A stretch of 48,303 bases of DNA. It comes from Muribaculaceae bacterium (GTDB lineage Bacteria > Bacteroidota > Bacteroidia > Bacteroidales > Muribaculaceae). The position numbers and the translations under genes were made by a program. Below the pieces are notes generated by a model that saw nothing but the letters and a program-made list of their open reading frames with translations, searched no databases and was not told the origin of the DNA. Shown one piece after another: positions 35,201 to 42,807 of this stretch (positions are counted from its first letter, which is position 1; every line of letters starts with the position of its first letter). The DNA is taken from contig JAGAYZ010000038.1 of the NCBI GenBank assembly GCA_017940245.1, positions 1-48,303 on the forward strand, written 5' to 3'.

Positions 35201-35246
35201 AAAGTGTCTTCAAATGAAATTCGTCACATTTGGAGACACTTTTTTT
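35201..35246 (+). terminator. Terminator of the 33620-35137 gene
   Basis: AAAGTGTCTTCAAATG (35201-35216) pairs with CATTTGGAGACACTTT (35226-35241) with one mismatched pair, followed by a T-run to 35246. A second small hairpin ggggctcaaaagcccc lies just before it. The stem could also act on the other strand, but no minus-strand gene ends here. Confidence 0.8.
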
Positions 35247-35293
35247 GATTATATGCACCAAGTTTTGAATTTTTGCATTAAATTTGCAGTCAT

Positions 35294-36427
35294 ATGAGAT
35301 GGCTGTGCTTAATAATATGTTTGTTGTCGGTGCATTGGTCCGCAATAGCACTTGGTACCCATGTGCGTGCTAATGTTGCCGATTCCATCACCGCCCAGCG
35401 CGACACAATAAGCTGGGTGGATGCTCTCAAGAAGAAAAAATTCAATCCCGATTGCGACACCATTCGCTACCCGGGTCTGGTTAAATTTTCGTGGAGAGCA
35501 ATTAAGGGCTATAACCACGCCTTGAACAACTACGACACTACCTACGTGAAGAGCTATGGCAAGATATTGAAAGTGAGCCTGAAAGGAAACACATGGTTTG
35601 ACAACTATGATTTCCGCGACGACAATGAGAACTTGCATTTACATTTCTATAGCTCGGCCACGAGTAGTGTGGGTTTCAATGTTTCGCTGTTTGGCATAGG
35701 CGTGGGCTACCAGATGGCATTTGACCAAATCCGTAAAATACGTCCGCGAAGTAAGAAATTTGAGATTGGTTATACCTGCGCGCGGTTTTCAATCGACTAT
35801 TACTACATGCGCAACACCGGCGACATGAACATCACCTTTGTCAATAAAGAAATAGGAAAAAACAATTATGATAATTTTCCCGGCATGGTGAGGAAATTGT
35901 GGGGTGTGAGCACTTATTACTATTTTAATAATAGGCATTACGCGCCGTCGGCAGCATATAGCAACTCGCTTCAGCAGAAACGAAATGCCGGGTCGATGTT
36001 TGCCGGGTTCAGCGTCAGTCATCAGTCGTTCAGTGTCAATCCCAAGGACATTCCACTCGAGGCCATAGGGGAGGACGACGATGATTATGACGAGATGGGT
36101 GACGAGTTGTCGACATGGTTTAATTACACCGACTATAGCCTGCACTTCGGCTATGGCTATAACTGGGTGCTGAGCAAGCACTTCCTGCTGAATACGACCT
36201 TACACGTCTATTCTGGAGTGAAGCATGCCAATGCCAAGTCGATAATGGATGGCGGAAGCACATTTTGGGCCGTTAATGGCAGACCGCGAGTGGGGCTGGC
36301 CTTCAACAGCAAGCGATTTTTCGCCAGCCTGCAGGGCTATATCAATTCACATTTCTACAATACCGGACGTTATCGTTTCCGCAGCACCCTTTTCGATTTC
36401 TCGCTCATCGGTGGAATACATTTCTAA
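35294..36427 (+). CDS. DUF4421 family outer-membrane protein (377 aa)
   Basis: The signal peptide (about 1-20) is followed by the DUF4421 pattern of Bacteroidales: KFSWRAIKGYNHALNNYDTTYVKSYGKILKVSLKGNTWFDNYDF, and then FNVSLFGIGVGYQMAFD. Many aromatic-rich amphipathic strands (YYYFNNRHYAPSAAYSNS, YSLHFGYGYNWVLSKHFLLNTTLHVYSG) and the end FDFSLIGGIHF with a terminal Phe point to an outer-membrane beta-barrel. The role of the family is unknown. A run of acidic residues (EDDDDYDE, about 255-262) may form an outer loop. A TAAATTTG box lies only 8 bases upstream of the ATG, which would make the message nearly leaderless, but no matching upstream box is present. It is not clearly linked to the neighbours. 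Confidence 0.8.
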   Translation: MRWLCLIICLLSVHWSAIALGTHVRANVADSITAQRDTISWVDALKKKKFNPDCDTIRYPGLVKFSWRAIKGYNHALNNYDTTYVKSYGKILKVSLKGNTWFDNYDFRDDNENLHLHFYSSATSSVGFNVSLFGIGVGYQMAFDQIRKIRPRSKKFEIGYTCARFSIDYYYMRNTGDMNITFVNKEIGKNNYDNFPGMVRKLWGVSTYYYFNNRHYAPSAAYSNSLQQKRNAGSMFAGFSVSHQSFSVNPKDIPLEAIGEDDDDYDEMGDELSTWFNYTDYSLHFGYGYNWVLSKHFLLNTTLHVYSGVKHANAKSIMDGGSTFWAVNGRPRVGLAFNSKRFFASLQGYINSHFYNTGRYRFRSTLFDFSLIGGIHF

Positions 36428-36547
36428 GCCGTGATAAACGCCGTTGTCATTTTGTCATCGCATGGAAGAGTCGCCGTAGCCAGGCCCTAGTTATCGTCGG
36501 CTTTGTGGTCATTTCAAGATACGCGCGAAAAAATATTTGCCAAATTG

Positions 36548-36578
36548 ATTGCAGATTGTGAAAAAATTTGTACTTTTG
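36548..36578 (+). promoter_or_regulatory. Bacteroidota-type promoter of rpsU
   Basis: ATTG (36548-36551), 19 bases and TACTTTTG (36571-36578) fit the TTTG/TAnnTTTG pattern with one mismatch. It predicts an RNA start at about 36583-36586, roughly 175 bases upstream of the rpsU start codon. The 120 bases between the DUF4421 stop codon and this promoter show nothing I can name. Confidence 0.65.
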
Positions 36579-36582
36579 CAGT

Positions 36583-36758
36583 CGCTAAAGTGAAAGGAGG
36601 TCGTTTCGATACTCACTAGGATAAAGATAAATCACATATAATCAAGCAGATGAGGCGTAGAGAAGCGCCTGTCGAGGCCGAAGGACATGCGCAGAGCATG
36701 GCCGCGTGCCGCAAATATAGAACTAAATATCAACAAAAATAAAAAAACAAAAAACATT
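36583..36758 (+). promoter_or_regulatory. Structured rpsU mRNA leader with Shine-Dalgarno core and 9-codon ORF
   Basis: The predicted message opens with AAAGTGAAAGGAGG: the octamer AAAGGAGG (36593-36600) is a perfect anti-SD complement. It is framed by AGTGA (36589-36593) and TCACT (36613-36617), so it can lie in a hairpin loop. No start codon stands at a normal distance after it. A 9-codon ORF from GTG 36590 to TAG 36619 overlaps it. Two further hairpins follow: AGGCG/CGCCT (36653-36670), and GGC/GCC with CATGC/GCATG inside (36676-36703). The last 50 bases are A-rich and unpaired up to the ATG. bS21 helps to hide the anti-SD in Bacteroidota ribosomes, so this leader may sense free anti-SD and control rpsU. 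That role is inference. Confidence 0.6.
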
Positions 36759-36950
36759 ATGATTATTGTACCTGTAAAGGATGGCGAGAACATCGAACGC
36801 GCCCTGAAGAAATTCAAACGTAAAACTGAAAAAACCGGTGTGATCAAGGAACTGCGCACCCGTCAAGCATTCCAGAAACCTTCTGTGACCAACCGTCGCA
36901 AGATGATGAAGGCCGTGTATGTGCAGCAGCTGCGTGCAAGCGAAGAGTAA
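36759..36950 (+). CDS. rpsU: 30S ribosomal protein bS21 (63 aa)
   Basis: The sequence MIIVPVKDGENIERALKKFKRKTEKTGVIKELRTRQAFQKPS is the standard bS21 of Bacteroidales, with the basic C-terminal part and normal length. The ATG at 36759 is chosen because the family starts MIIVPVK; the frame is open 24 codons further upstream through the leader. There is no Shine-Dalgarno site next to the start, just A-rich sequence. bS21 sits on the platform of the small subunit near the 3' end of 16S rRNA, and in Bacteroidota it takes part in sequestering the anti-SD. Followed by its own terminator and then xerC. Confidence 0.97.
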   Translation: MIIVPVKDGENIERALKKFKRKTEKTGVIKELRTRQAFQKPSVTNRRKMMKAVYVQQLRASEE

Positions 36951-36978
36951 TATCTCAGAACGATACACCGAAAGCATA

Positions 36979-37008
36979 AGCCAGAAACGAGAAGTTTCTG
37001 GCTTTTTT
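36979..37008 (+). terminator. Rho-independent terminator of rpsU
   Basis: A perfect 10-bp stem AGCCAGAAAC (36979-36988) / GTTTCTGGCT (36994-37003) with a 5-base loop is followed by six T. It ends the rpsU message before xerC. Confidence 0.9.
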
Positions 37009-37083
37009 CGTTAAAATGGGCAAAAAAGGTTGCAATTCTTAATTTTTTTTTATAATTTCGTGGCGAGCGTTTAAGTCATTGAG

Positions 37084-37989
37084 ATGATGAATGTGATTGT
37101 CGACCAGTTTATGCAATACATGCGCCTGGAACTCAACTACTCGGCGCACACGGTGGCTGCCTACGGCCGCGACCTGTGCCAGTTTGTGGATTTTCTTTCG
37201 GGCGAGAATAGCAGGCCTGTTGACTTGCTCGCGGTAGACAGCACCGATGTGCGCACCTGGCTGGCTCATCTGTCGCACGACGGCGACTGCGCGCGCACTA
37301 TGCGTCGCAAGGTGCAGGCGGTGAGGTCGCTCTACAAGTATCTCATGCGCACTGGGATGGTAGCCGAGAATCCTGCTGCCGACCTGGAGTTGGCACGCAC
37401 GGCACAACGGTTGCCCACGTTTGTGAGAGAAAAGAATCTGGCGGCATGGCTGGCGGTGAAGGTCGATGAGCAAGACGTGACGGCAGTGCGCGACCGGCTC
37501 ATGGTGATGATGCTCTATGAAACAGGCATGCGCAGGGCCGAACTCATTTCCCTGCTCGACCGCAATGTGGATACAGCAAAAGGCGAAATGCGCGTGCGTG
37601 GCAAGCGTGACAAGGACCGCATCATTCCCTTTGGCACGGAACTTGCAACATGGATAGAGCGGTATCGCCATTTGCGTGACAAGGCAGGCCAACGTGCCGA
37701 CACGTTGTTCACGCGACACGATGGCAGGCCACTATATCCGTCGCTCGTCTACCGTGTGGTGCACAGCGCGCTGGCTAGCGCGGGCGGCACCGACAAGATG
37801 AGCCCGCATGTGCTCAGGCACTCGTTTGCCACAGCCATGCTCAGCGACGGAGCTGGACTCGATTCGGTCAAAGAACTGCTGGGGCATGAATCGATAGCAA
37901 CGACACAGATTTATACGCACGTCACCTTGAGTGACATAAAGAATAATTATAAACTCGCCCATCCAAGGGCCCTAAAAAAAGGAGGATAA
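37084..37989 (+). CDS. xerC: Tyrosine recombinase XerC type (301 aa)
   Basis: An N-terminal SAM-like core-binding domain (about 5-95) precedes the catalytic domain (about 110-295). All six catalytic residues are present: Arg150 (TGMRRAEL), Lys174 (GKRDKDR), His242 and Arg245 (PHVLRH), His268 (LLGHES) and Tyr277 (QIYTHV). XerC with XerD resolves chromosome dimers at dif. Length and sequence are those of the chromosomal Bacteroidales protein that habitually sits between rpsU and hpf, so I do not read it as a mobile-element integrase. Two ATG codons stand in tandem at the start; I use the first. A possible weak promoter (gTTG ... TAATTTCG, 37029-37060) lies ahead. hpf follows after 1 base. Confidence 0.92.
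   Translation: MMNVIVDQFMQYMRLELNYSAHTVAAYGRDLCQFVDFLSGENSRPVDLLAVDSTDVRTWLAHLSHDGDCARTMRRKVQAVRSLYKYLMRTGMVAENPAADLELARTAQRLPTFVREKNLAAWLAVKVDEQDVTAVRDRLMVMMLYETGMRRAELISLLDRNVDTAKGEMRVRGKRDKDRIIPFGTELATWIERYRHLRDKAGQRADTLFTRHDGRPLYPSLVYRVVHSALASAGGTDKMSPHVLRHSFATAMLSDGAGLDSVKELLGHESIATTQIYTHVTLSDIKNNYKLAHPRALKKGG
37978..37985 (+). promoter_or_regulatory. Canonical Shine-Dalgarno site of hpf
   Basis: AAAGGAGG lies 5 bases before the hpf ATG (37991) and overlaps the last codons and stop of xerC. Such perfect sites are rare in Bacteroidota, and most other starts in this window lack one. Confidence 0.85.
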
Positions 37990-37990
37990 T

Positions 37991-38281
37991 ATGGAAACGA
38001 AAATCAAAGCCATCCACTTCGATGCAACTGAGAAATTACAGCTGTTCATCAACAAGAAAGTTGAGAAGCTTGTTAAGCATCACGAAGAAATCTCCGATGT
38101 AGAGGTCAACCTCAAAGTAGTTAAACCCGAAACCGCAATGAACAAGGAGGCTTCAATCAAGTTGCTTGTGCCCCAACGCGACGATTTGTATGCCTCGAAG
38201 GTGGCCGACACCTTTGAAGAGGCTGTGGATCAATGTGTGGATGCGCTCAAGCGCCAGCTCGAAAAGGGCAAAGACCGGTAA
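37991..38281 (+). CDS. hpf: Ribosome hibernation-promoting factor, short form (96 aa)
   Basis: It has the single HPF/YfiA fold (METKIKAIHFDATEKLQLFINKKVEKL, then VEVNLKVVKPETAMNKEASIKL, with the helix FEEAVDQCVDALKRQLEK). The length matches short HPF, with no dimerisation extension. HPF binds the decoding region of idle ribosomes and, with other factors, makes inactive 100S dimers in stationary phase. It starts 1 base after the xerC stop with a strong Shine-Dalgarno site, so it is translated from the xerC message, possibly at a separately set rate. A terminator follows at 38308-38345. In related genomes tRNA genes and tuf come next; here an unrelated minus-strand gene does. Confidence 0.93.
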   Translation: METKIKAIHFDATEKLQLFINKKVEKLVKHHEEISDVEVNLKVVKPETAMNKEASIKLLVPQRDDLYASKVADTFEEAVDQCVDALKRQLEKGKDR

Positions 38282-38307
38282 GCCTCAGAATAGGTTTTAG
38301 ATAGCAA

Positions 38308-38345
38308 AGCCGGAGCATGACTCGTGTCGTGTTCCGGCTATTTTT
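38308..38345 (+). terminator. Rho-independent terminator of xerC-hpf
   Basis: AGCCGGA (38308-38314) pairs with TCCGGCT (38333-38339), followed by ATTTTT. The inner loop can pair further (catga/tcgtg-like). It lies between hpf and the converging membrane phosphotransferase gene and may serve only the plus strand, since the A-run for the other direction is short. Confidence 0.75.
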
Positions 38346-38365
38346 GGACTAATGGTTGGGGTGGC

Positions 38366-40348
38366 TCATTTGGCCGTGAGGCGGTCTTGCTTCATTCTCT
38401 CTACATACTGTTGCAATATGGCTTCCATCTGGCGCTGCATGAGCGGCAATTGCGGAAATTGTGATTTCTGGTTGATGAGGTTGTTCTTGAGTGAGAAATC
38501 GTTTTTGAAGTCATAAATGCCTATCAGTTGGTCTGCGTTATACTCAATCATGAGCGAGTCGAGATAGTACATAGAAGTCCCGTTTCGGTCGTTAAACACA
38601 TAGTTGAGGTGCGACGGGCTCTGGTCGAACACGTCTTTGCCGAACGAGAAATAGGGTTTCTGGTAATTGAGCAATCCCAGCAGGGTGGGGGTGATGTCGG
38701 TCTGTTGCATGAGTCGCTCGGAATCGCGATTGGCCGGGAGTTGTCCGCCTGGTGTGTAGAAGAATATGGGAATCAAGAAACGTCCCATATTGTTGTTGTA
38801 GTCTTCGCGATGATTCACGCCGCAATGGTCGGCGGTGAAGACAAAGATGGTATTCTTGAACCAGGGTTGACTTTTCACCTTTTCAAAGTATTGCTGGATG
38901 GAATAGTCGGAATAACTGATGGCCTTGTGCATGGGGATGTCGCCGCGAGTGAAGGTGGCTTTGTGCTGGTCGGGGATTCGGAACGGGTCGTGGCTCGAAG
39001 CCGTGAATACGGTCAGCATGAATGGCTTGCCCCGGCTGGCAATCTGGTTTGACATATCGGCAAAATACTGGAGATATGGCTCGTCGAAGATCGCCCAAGT
39101 GCCATCGAAGTCGTCCTTGCCAGGATACTCGTCCATGCCGTAATAATGCTCAAATCCAATGAGATTGGCGAAGCTCTGGAAGCCCAGTGTGGAATTGGGT
39201 GCGCCATGAAAAAACGCTGTTGTGTATCCCTCGTCCTTTAACATCTGTGGCAATCCCTGGAGCGTGTTGTTGGAGTAAACGTAGTAGCAATAGGGATTGA
39301 TGTAGCGCGGAATGCCGGCAAAGCTGGCCGGCATGCAGTCGACCGAGCGGATGCCATTGGCAAAACTATAGTCGAAGCAGTAACTTTTGCTCAAAAGCTG
39401 GTCGAGGAACGGTGTGTAGCCCTGATAACGTCCGCCATCCTTGTCCTTATTGAAGAAGCCGGTGTATTCCATCGAGAAACTCTCCATGATGAACACGACC
39501 ACATTGAGTTTCTGCATCTCTCCGCCCCTGGGTTGTGTGTTCCTGATGGGGTTGAATATGCTGTCGAGTTGATTGGGGTCAAAGAATTTGGGGTCGACAT
39601 ATCCTTTCTTGTGCGCTGTGGTGATTAGGGTAAACGGCGTGTTGAGCACGATGGCCGCCTCGTGGGGCCTTTTGCAGTATAGGCACGCCGAATCTTGCCT
39701 TAATGGGTGCATCTTCCATGCCAGCCCGCCTCTCATGCCGCTGACGGTGAGAATGCCTGCAATGATGAAGATGAGAGAGTGCCACAGATAGTAACGCTTG
39801 CTGTTCCCGCTGTATGCTTCGCGTTGCAAGTCCCTTTTGATGGGATTATAGTAAAGCCAAAAGAGGGCGGCAATCATAATGGCTCCGAACAGCCACACTT
39901 GCCAGTAGGTGATGATGCTGTTGGCAAAAATGGTGCCCAGGTTGCTCTCACCACCAAACTCCGAGAATATGGTGGCTGTTGTGCGGCGTCCGCCAAACTC
40001 GAAATAAGCAATGTCGGCAACATTCACCGCTATTCCCAGTGCGTTGAACACGATAAACAGTATTTTCACCACCTTCTGATAGACGGCGGTGTGGCGGCAC
40101 TTGATGGGCAAGAATTGCAAGAGGATACACAAGGCGTTCAAGTAGCACAGCGCGCAAGCATCGAATCGGAGCCCTCCCCACGAGATGCTCATCATTTCGC
40201 TCAATGTGACATCCTTGAAGCTATTGATGTTCATATAATAGAAAAACCATCTCGACAGCATGTATATGGCCATCATTACCAGGAAATTGACAAGCATGAT
40301 GAATCCCGGTTGCTTTTTTAGATTTGCGAGTAAAGATGTATTCTTCAT
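38366..40348 (-). CDS. LtaS-like membrane protein with sulfatase/alkaline phosphatase fold (660 aa)
   Basis: Five predicted membrane helices lie in about residues 15-205, followed by an extracytoplasmic sulfatase-fold domain (about 280-590). Metal-site residues are visible: Glu289 in FIMESFS, and Asp507-His508 in FTADHCG; His453 in SSHDPF fits the substrate site. The nucleophile position, Thr in LtaS, appears to be Ser335 (NGIRSVDCMP). Relatives transfer glycerol-phosphate or phosphoethanolamine from phospholipids to envelope glycans. As Bacteroidales make no lipoteichoic acid, a lipid- or glycan-phosphate transferase or hydrolase is more likely. It is a single gene with its own consensus promoter. 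Family confident, substrate unknown. Confidence 0.88.
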   Translation of the reverse strand: MKNTSLLANLKKQPGFIMLVNFLVMMAIYMLSRWFFYYMNINSFKDVTLSEMMSISWGGLRFDACALCYLNALCILLQFLPIKCRHTAVYQKVVKILFIVFNALGIAVNVADIAYFEFGGRRTTATIFSEFGGESNLGTIFANSIITYWQVWLFGAIMIAALFWLYYNPIKRDLQREAYSGNSKRYYLWHSLIFIIAGILTVSGMRGGLAWKMHPLRQDSACLYCKRPHEAAIVLNTPFTLITTAHKKGYVDPKFFDPNQLDSIFNPIRNTQPRGGEMQKLNVVVFIMESFSMEYTGFFNKDKDGGRYQGYTPFLDQLLSKSYCFDYSFANGIRSVDCMPASFAGIPRYINPYCYYVYSNNTLQGLPQMLKDEGYTTAFFHGAPNSTLGFQSFANLIGFEHYYGMDEYPGKDDFDGTWAIFDEPYLQYFADMSNQIASRGKPFMLTVFTASSHDPFRIPDQHKATFTRGDIPMHKAISYSDYSIQQYFEKVKSQPWFKNTIFVFTADHCGVNHREDYNNNMGRFLIPIFFYTPGGQLPANRDSERLMQQTDITPTLLGLLNYQKPYFSFGKDVFDQSPSHLNYVFNDRNGTSMYYLDSLMIEYNADQLIGIYDFKNDFSLKNNLINQKSQFPQLPLMQRQMEAILQQYVERMKQDRLTAK

Positions 40349-40371
40349 ATATCGGCGTCATTATTGTCGTG

Positions 40372-40403
40372 CAAAATTACTGGATTTTAGCGATAGCGCC
40401 AAA
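40372..40403 (-). promoter_or_regulatory. Bacteroidota-type promoter for the LtaS-like gene
   Basis: On the minus strand TTTG (40400-40403), 20 bases and TAATTTTG (40372-40379) match the consensus completely; the start codon follows after 23 bases. Confidence 0.75.
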
Positions 40404-40454
40404 TCAAGTCGCTTCAATTTCGGTTGCAGGCGTTGATTGGCTAAATAACAGCGA

Positions 40455-40482
40455 GTGCGGCACCATCGAGGTGGCACCGCAC
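40455..40482 (-). terminator. Hairpin after the hydrogenase operon
   Basis: GTGCGG (40455-40460) pairs with CCGCAC (40477-40482), with further pairing CCA/TGG inside, 29 bases past the hydC stop codon. No T-run follows on the minus strand, so termination may be inefficient or Rho-dependent. Confidence 0.4.
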
Positions 40483-40510
40483 ACGCACTGTGTTGATGAT
40501 GACTAAAAAA

Positions 40511-40993
40511 CTAGTCGTTGTATTCTTCAAGAATTTTCTTCACGTCCTTGGGCTGGAGACGGCCATAGACCTTGTCGCCAATAGTGAACACCGGAGCCAG
40601 GCCGCATGCACCCACGCAGCGCAGGCAGTCGAGCGAGAACTTGCCGTCGGGGGTGGTTTGACCCACCTCGATGTTGAGCACGCGCTTGATTTCTTCCAGC
40701 AGTTTTTCCGAGCCACGCACATAGCAGGCTGTTCCCAGACACACCGAGATGGGGTGCTTGCCCTTGGGCGTCATGGTGAAGAACGAGTAGAACGTCACCA
40801 CGCCATAGACCTTAGAGGCGGGGATGCCCAGTTTGCGCGCGATGATGCGTTGCATTTCCTCGGGCAGGTAGCCGTGCATGTTCTGCGCTTCGTGCAGAAT
40901 GTTGATGAGTTCATTGGGCTTATTTCCGAATTTGTCGCAAATGGCCTCTACTTGCTCAACGACATTGCATGCCAGTTTCATTTCTTTTGCCAT
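40511..40993 (-). CDS. hydC: [FeFe]-hydrogenase subunit HydC, NuoE-like (160 aa)
   Basis: This is a NuoE/HydC-type thioredoxin-fold protein. The [2Fe-2S] ligands are Cys85 and Cys90 (CLGTACYVRG) and Cys126 and Cys130 (RCVGAC). The N-terminal helical part (NELINILHEAQNMHGYLPEEM, KVYGVVTFYSFF) is standard for the family. In bifurcating hydrogenases HydC joins HydB in the NADH-oxidising part. The gene is last of three, 29 bases after hydA. HndA of NADP-reducing hydrogenases is the same subunit under another name; which cofactor is used cannot be told with certainty. Confidence 0.9.
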   Translation of the reverse strand: MAKEMKLACNVVEQVEAICDKFGNKPNELINILHEAQNMHGYLPEEMQRIIARKLGIPASKVYGVVTFYSFFTMTPKGKHPISVCLGTACYVRGSEKLLEEIKRVLNIEVGQTTPDGKFSLDCLRCVGACGLAPVFTIGDKVYGRLQPKDVKKILEEYND

Positions 40994-41022
40994 AATATTA
41001 TATATAATGTATATGAAATGTT

Positions 41023-42789
41023 TTACTTGATTGACTTGTCACAATAACTGGTGTGGAGCAGGTGATGAGCCTTCTCGCTGAGCGGCGCACCCAGGAATTC
41101 CTTGTAGAGTTTCTGGATGTCGGGATTCTCGTGACTCTTGCGCAGTTGCTTGCCGGCATCTTCGGCATAGACGGCGCGCTGGCGAGCCTTGAGTGTCTCG
41201 ATGTTGCCATGGTGGTAGGGTTGTCCGGCACCACCAATGCAGCCGCCGGGGCAAGCCATTACTTCCACTACATGGTAGTTGAGTTCGCCCTTGCGCAACT
41301 TGTCCATGATGACGCGGGCATTGCCCAGGGTGTTCACCACGCACACGCGCAGTTCAAATCCGTTCAGGTCGATAGTGGCCTCGCGGATGCCGTCCAGGCC
41401 ACGCACCTGGTCAAACTCGATGCGAGGCAGCGTGTTGCCGGTGAATTTCTCATATACCGTGCGCAGAGCTGCTTCCATCACACCACCGGTGATGCCGAAG
41501 ATAGCGGCTGCACCGGTAGATTCGCCCAGTGGCTTGTCGAAGTCGCCGTCGGGCAGACTGTCGAAGTTGATGTTTGAGCGGCGGATGAGAGCGGCCAGCT
41601 CGCGAGTGGAGATGCTGTAGTCCACATCGGGATTGCCATCTACCTTAAACTCATCGCGGTTGCACTCATATTTCTTGGCCAGACACGGCATGATGGAAAC
41701 CACCACGATTTTATCGCGCGGAATACCCATTTTCTCGGCCCAGTAGGTCTTGGCTACAGCGCCAAACATCTGCGCGGGCGACTTGGCGGTGGAGGGGTAA
41801 TCCAGCAGGTCGGGATATTCATGCTCGTAGAAGTTGACCCAAGCGGGGCAGCACGAGGTCATGATAGGCAGTTTCACGTTCTTGTCGCCAGCCAGGAATT
41901 TCTGCAGGCGGTCGAGAATTTCTGCGCCTTCTTCCATGATGGTCATGTCGGCACCGAAGTCGGTGTCAAACACATAGTCGAATCCCATGTCCTTGAGTGC
42001 GGTGACCATCTTGCCGGTCACGCTGGTGCCGGGTTTGAAGCCAAATTCCTCGCCCAGTGCGTAGCGCACGGCGGGAGCGGTCTGCGCGATGACAATCTTG
42101 TCGGGGTGAGTGATGTCGGCAATGAGTTCCTCGGCATAGTCGCGCTCGGTGAGGGCACCCACGGGGCACACGGCCACGCATTGTCCGCAATAGGTACAGT
42201 TGGTCTCGTTGAGCATTTTGTTGAACGACGGGGCGATGGTCGTGGTGAAGCCACGGCCCACAGCACCCAGTGCGCCCACAGTCTGCACTTCGTTACAAAC
42301 GCTTTCGCATCGGCGGCAATAGATGCACTTGTCCATGTCGCGCTTGATGGCGGGAGTGATTTCCACTTTACGGTGGGCATGCTCGCCATCGTTATAGGGC
42401 ATCACGCGGCAGTTGAGGCGACGCACGAGTCGCTGCAGTTCACAGTCGCTGCACTTGGGACAAGTGAGGCAATCGTTGGGGTGGTCGCTCAAGATGAGCT
42501 CGGCCACGGTTTTGCGTGCACGCAGCACACGTGGCGAGCTGGTGTGCACCACCATTCCCTGGCGGCACTGAGTGGCGCAGGCAGGCATCAGGTTGTTGCG
42601 TCCGTCTACTTCCACCACGCACAGGCGGCACGATGCTGGGTTACTTTTCACGCATGTGCCTTCCAGGTCGATGTGGCACAAGGTGGGTATCTCGACGTTT
42701 ACCGTCTTGGCGGCCTCGAGAATCGTCGTATTAGCGGGCACCACGACCACATGGCGGTCGATGGTGAGTGTTATCATTTTCTCTTCCAT
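41023..42789 (-). CDS. hydA: [FeFe]-hydrogenase catalytic subunit HydA (588 aa)
   Basis: From the N-terminus: a plant-type [2Fe-2S] domain (Cys38, 46, 54/57, 71), a His-Cys3 cluster (His103, Cys107, Cys110, Cys116), two [4Fe-4S] clusters (Cys155/158/161/165 and Cys198/201/204/208) and the H-cluster domain. All three H-cluster signatures are present: TSCCPAW (311-317), MPCLAKKYE (367-375) and MACPGGCIGGAGQP (511-524); one Gly of the usual GGGQP is Ala. The C-terminal small-subunit region is fused. It makes or oxidises H2. With HydB and HydC it forms a cytoplasmic bifurcating complex (group A3-like), which drains NADH and reduced ferredoxin during fermentation. The maturases HydE, HydF and HydG are not in the window. 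Confidence 0.95.
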   Translation of the reverse strand: MEEKMITLTIDRHVVVVPANTTILEAAKTVNVEIPTLCHIDLEGTCVKSNPASCRLCVVEVDGRNNLMPACATQCRQGMVVHTSSPRVLRARKTVAELILSDHPNDCLTCPKCSDCELQRLVRRLNCRVMPYNDGEHAHRKVEITPAIKRDMDKCIYCRRCESVCNEVQTVGALGAVGRGFTTTIAPSFNKMLNETNCTYCGQCVAVCPVGALTERDYAEELIADITHPDKIVIAQTAPAVRYALGEEFGFKPGTSVTGKMVTALKDMGFDYVFDTDFGADMTIMEEGAEILDRLQKFLAGDKNVKLPIMTSCCPAWVNFYEHEYPDLLDYPSTAKSPAQMFGAVAKTYWAEKMGIPRDKIVVVSIMPCLAKKYECNRDEFKVDGNPDVDYSISTRELAALIRRSNINFDSLPDGDFDKPLGESTGAAAIFGITGGVMEAALRTVYEKFTGNTLPRIEFDQVRGLDGIREATIDLNGFELRVCVVNTLGNARVIMDKLRKGELNYHVVEVMACPGGCIGGAGQPYHHGNIETLKARQRAVYAEDAGKQLRKSHENPDIQKLYKEFLGAPLSEKAHHLLHTSYCDKSIK

Positions 42790-42807
42790 TTCGATATCAT
42801 GAGTGGA

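Noticed and set aside
35279-35286. Strong promoter making the DUF4421 message leaderless
   Set aside because: TAAATTTG is present, but no TTTG stands at the required distance, so only half the signal is there.
37084-37989. Integrase of a mobile element
   Set aside because: Length, catalytic set and place between rpsU and hpf fit chromosomal XerC; no attachment-site repeats or element genes are present.
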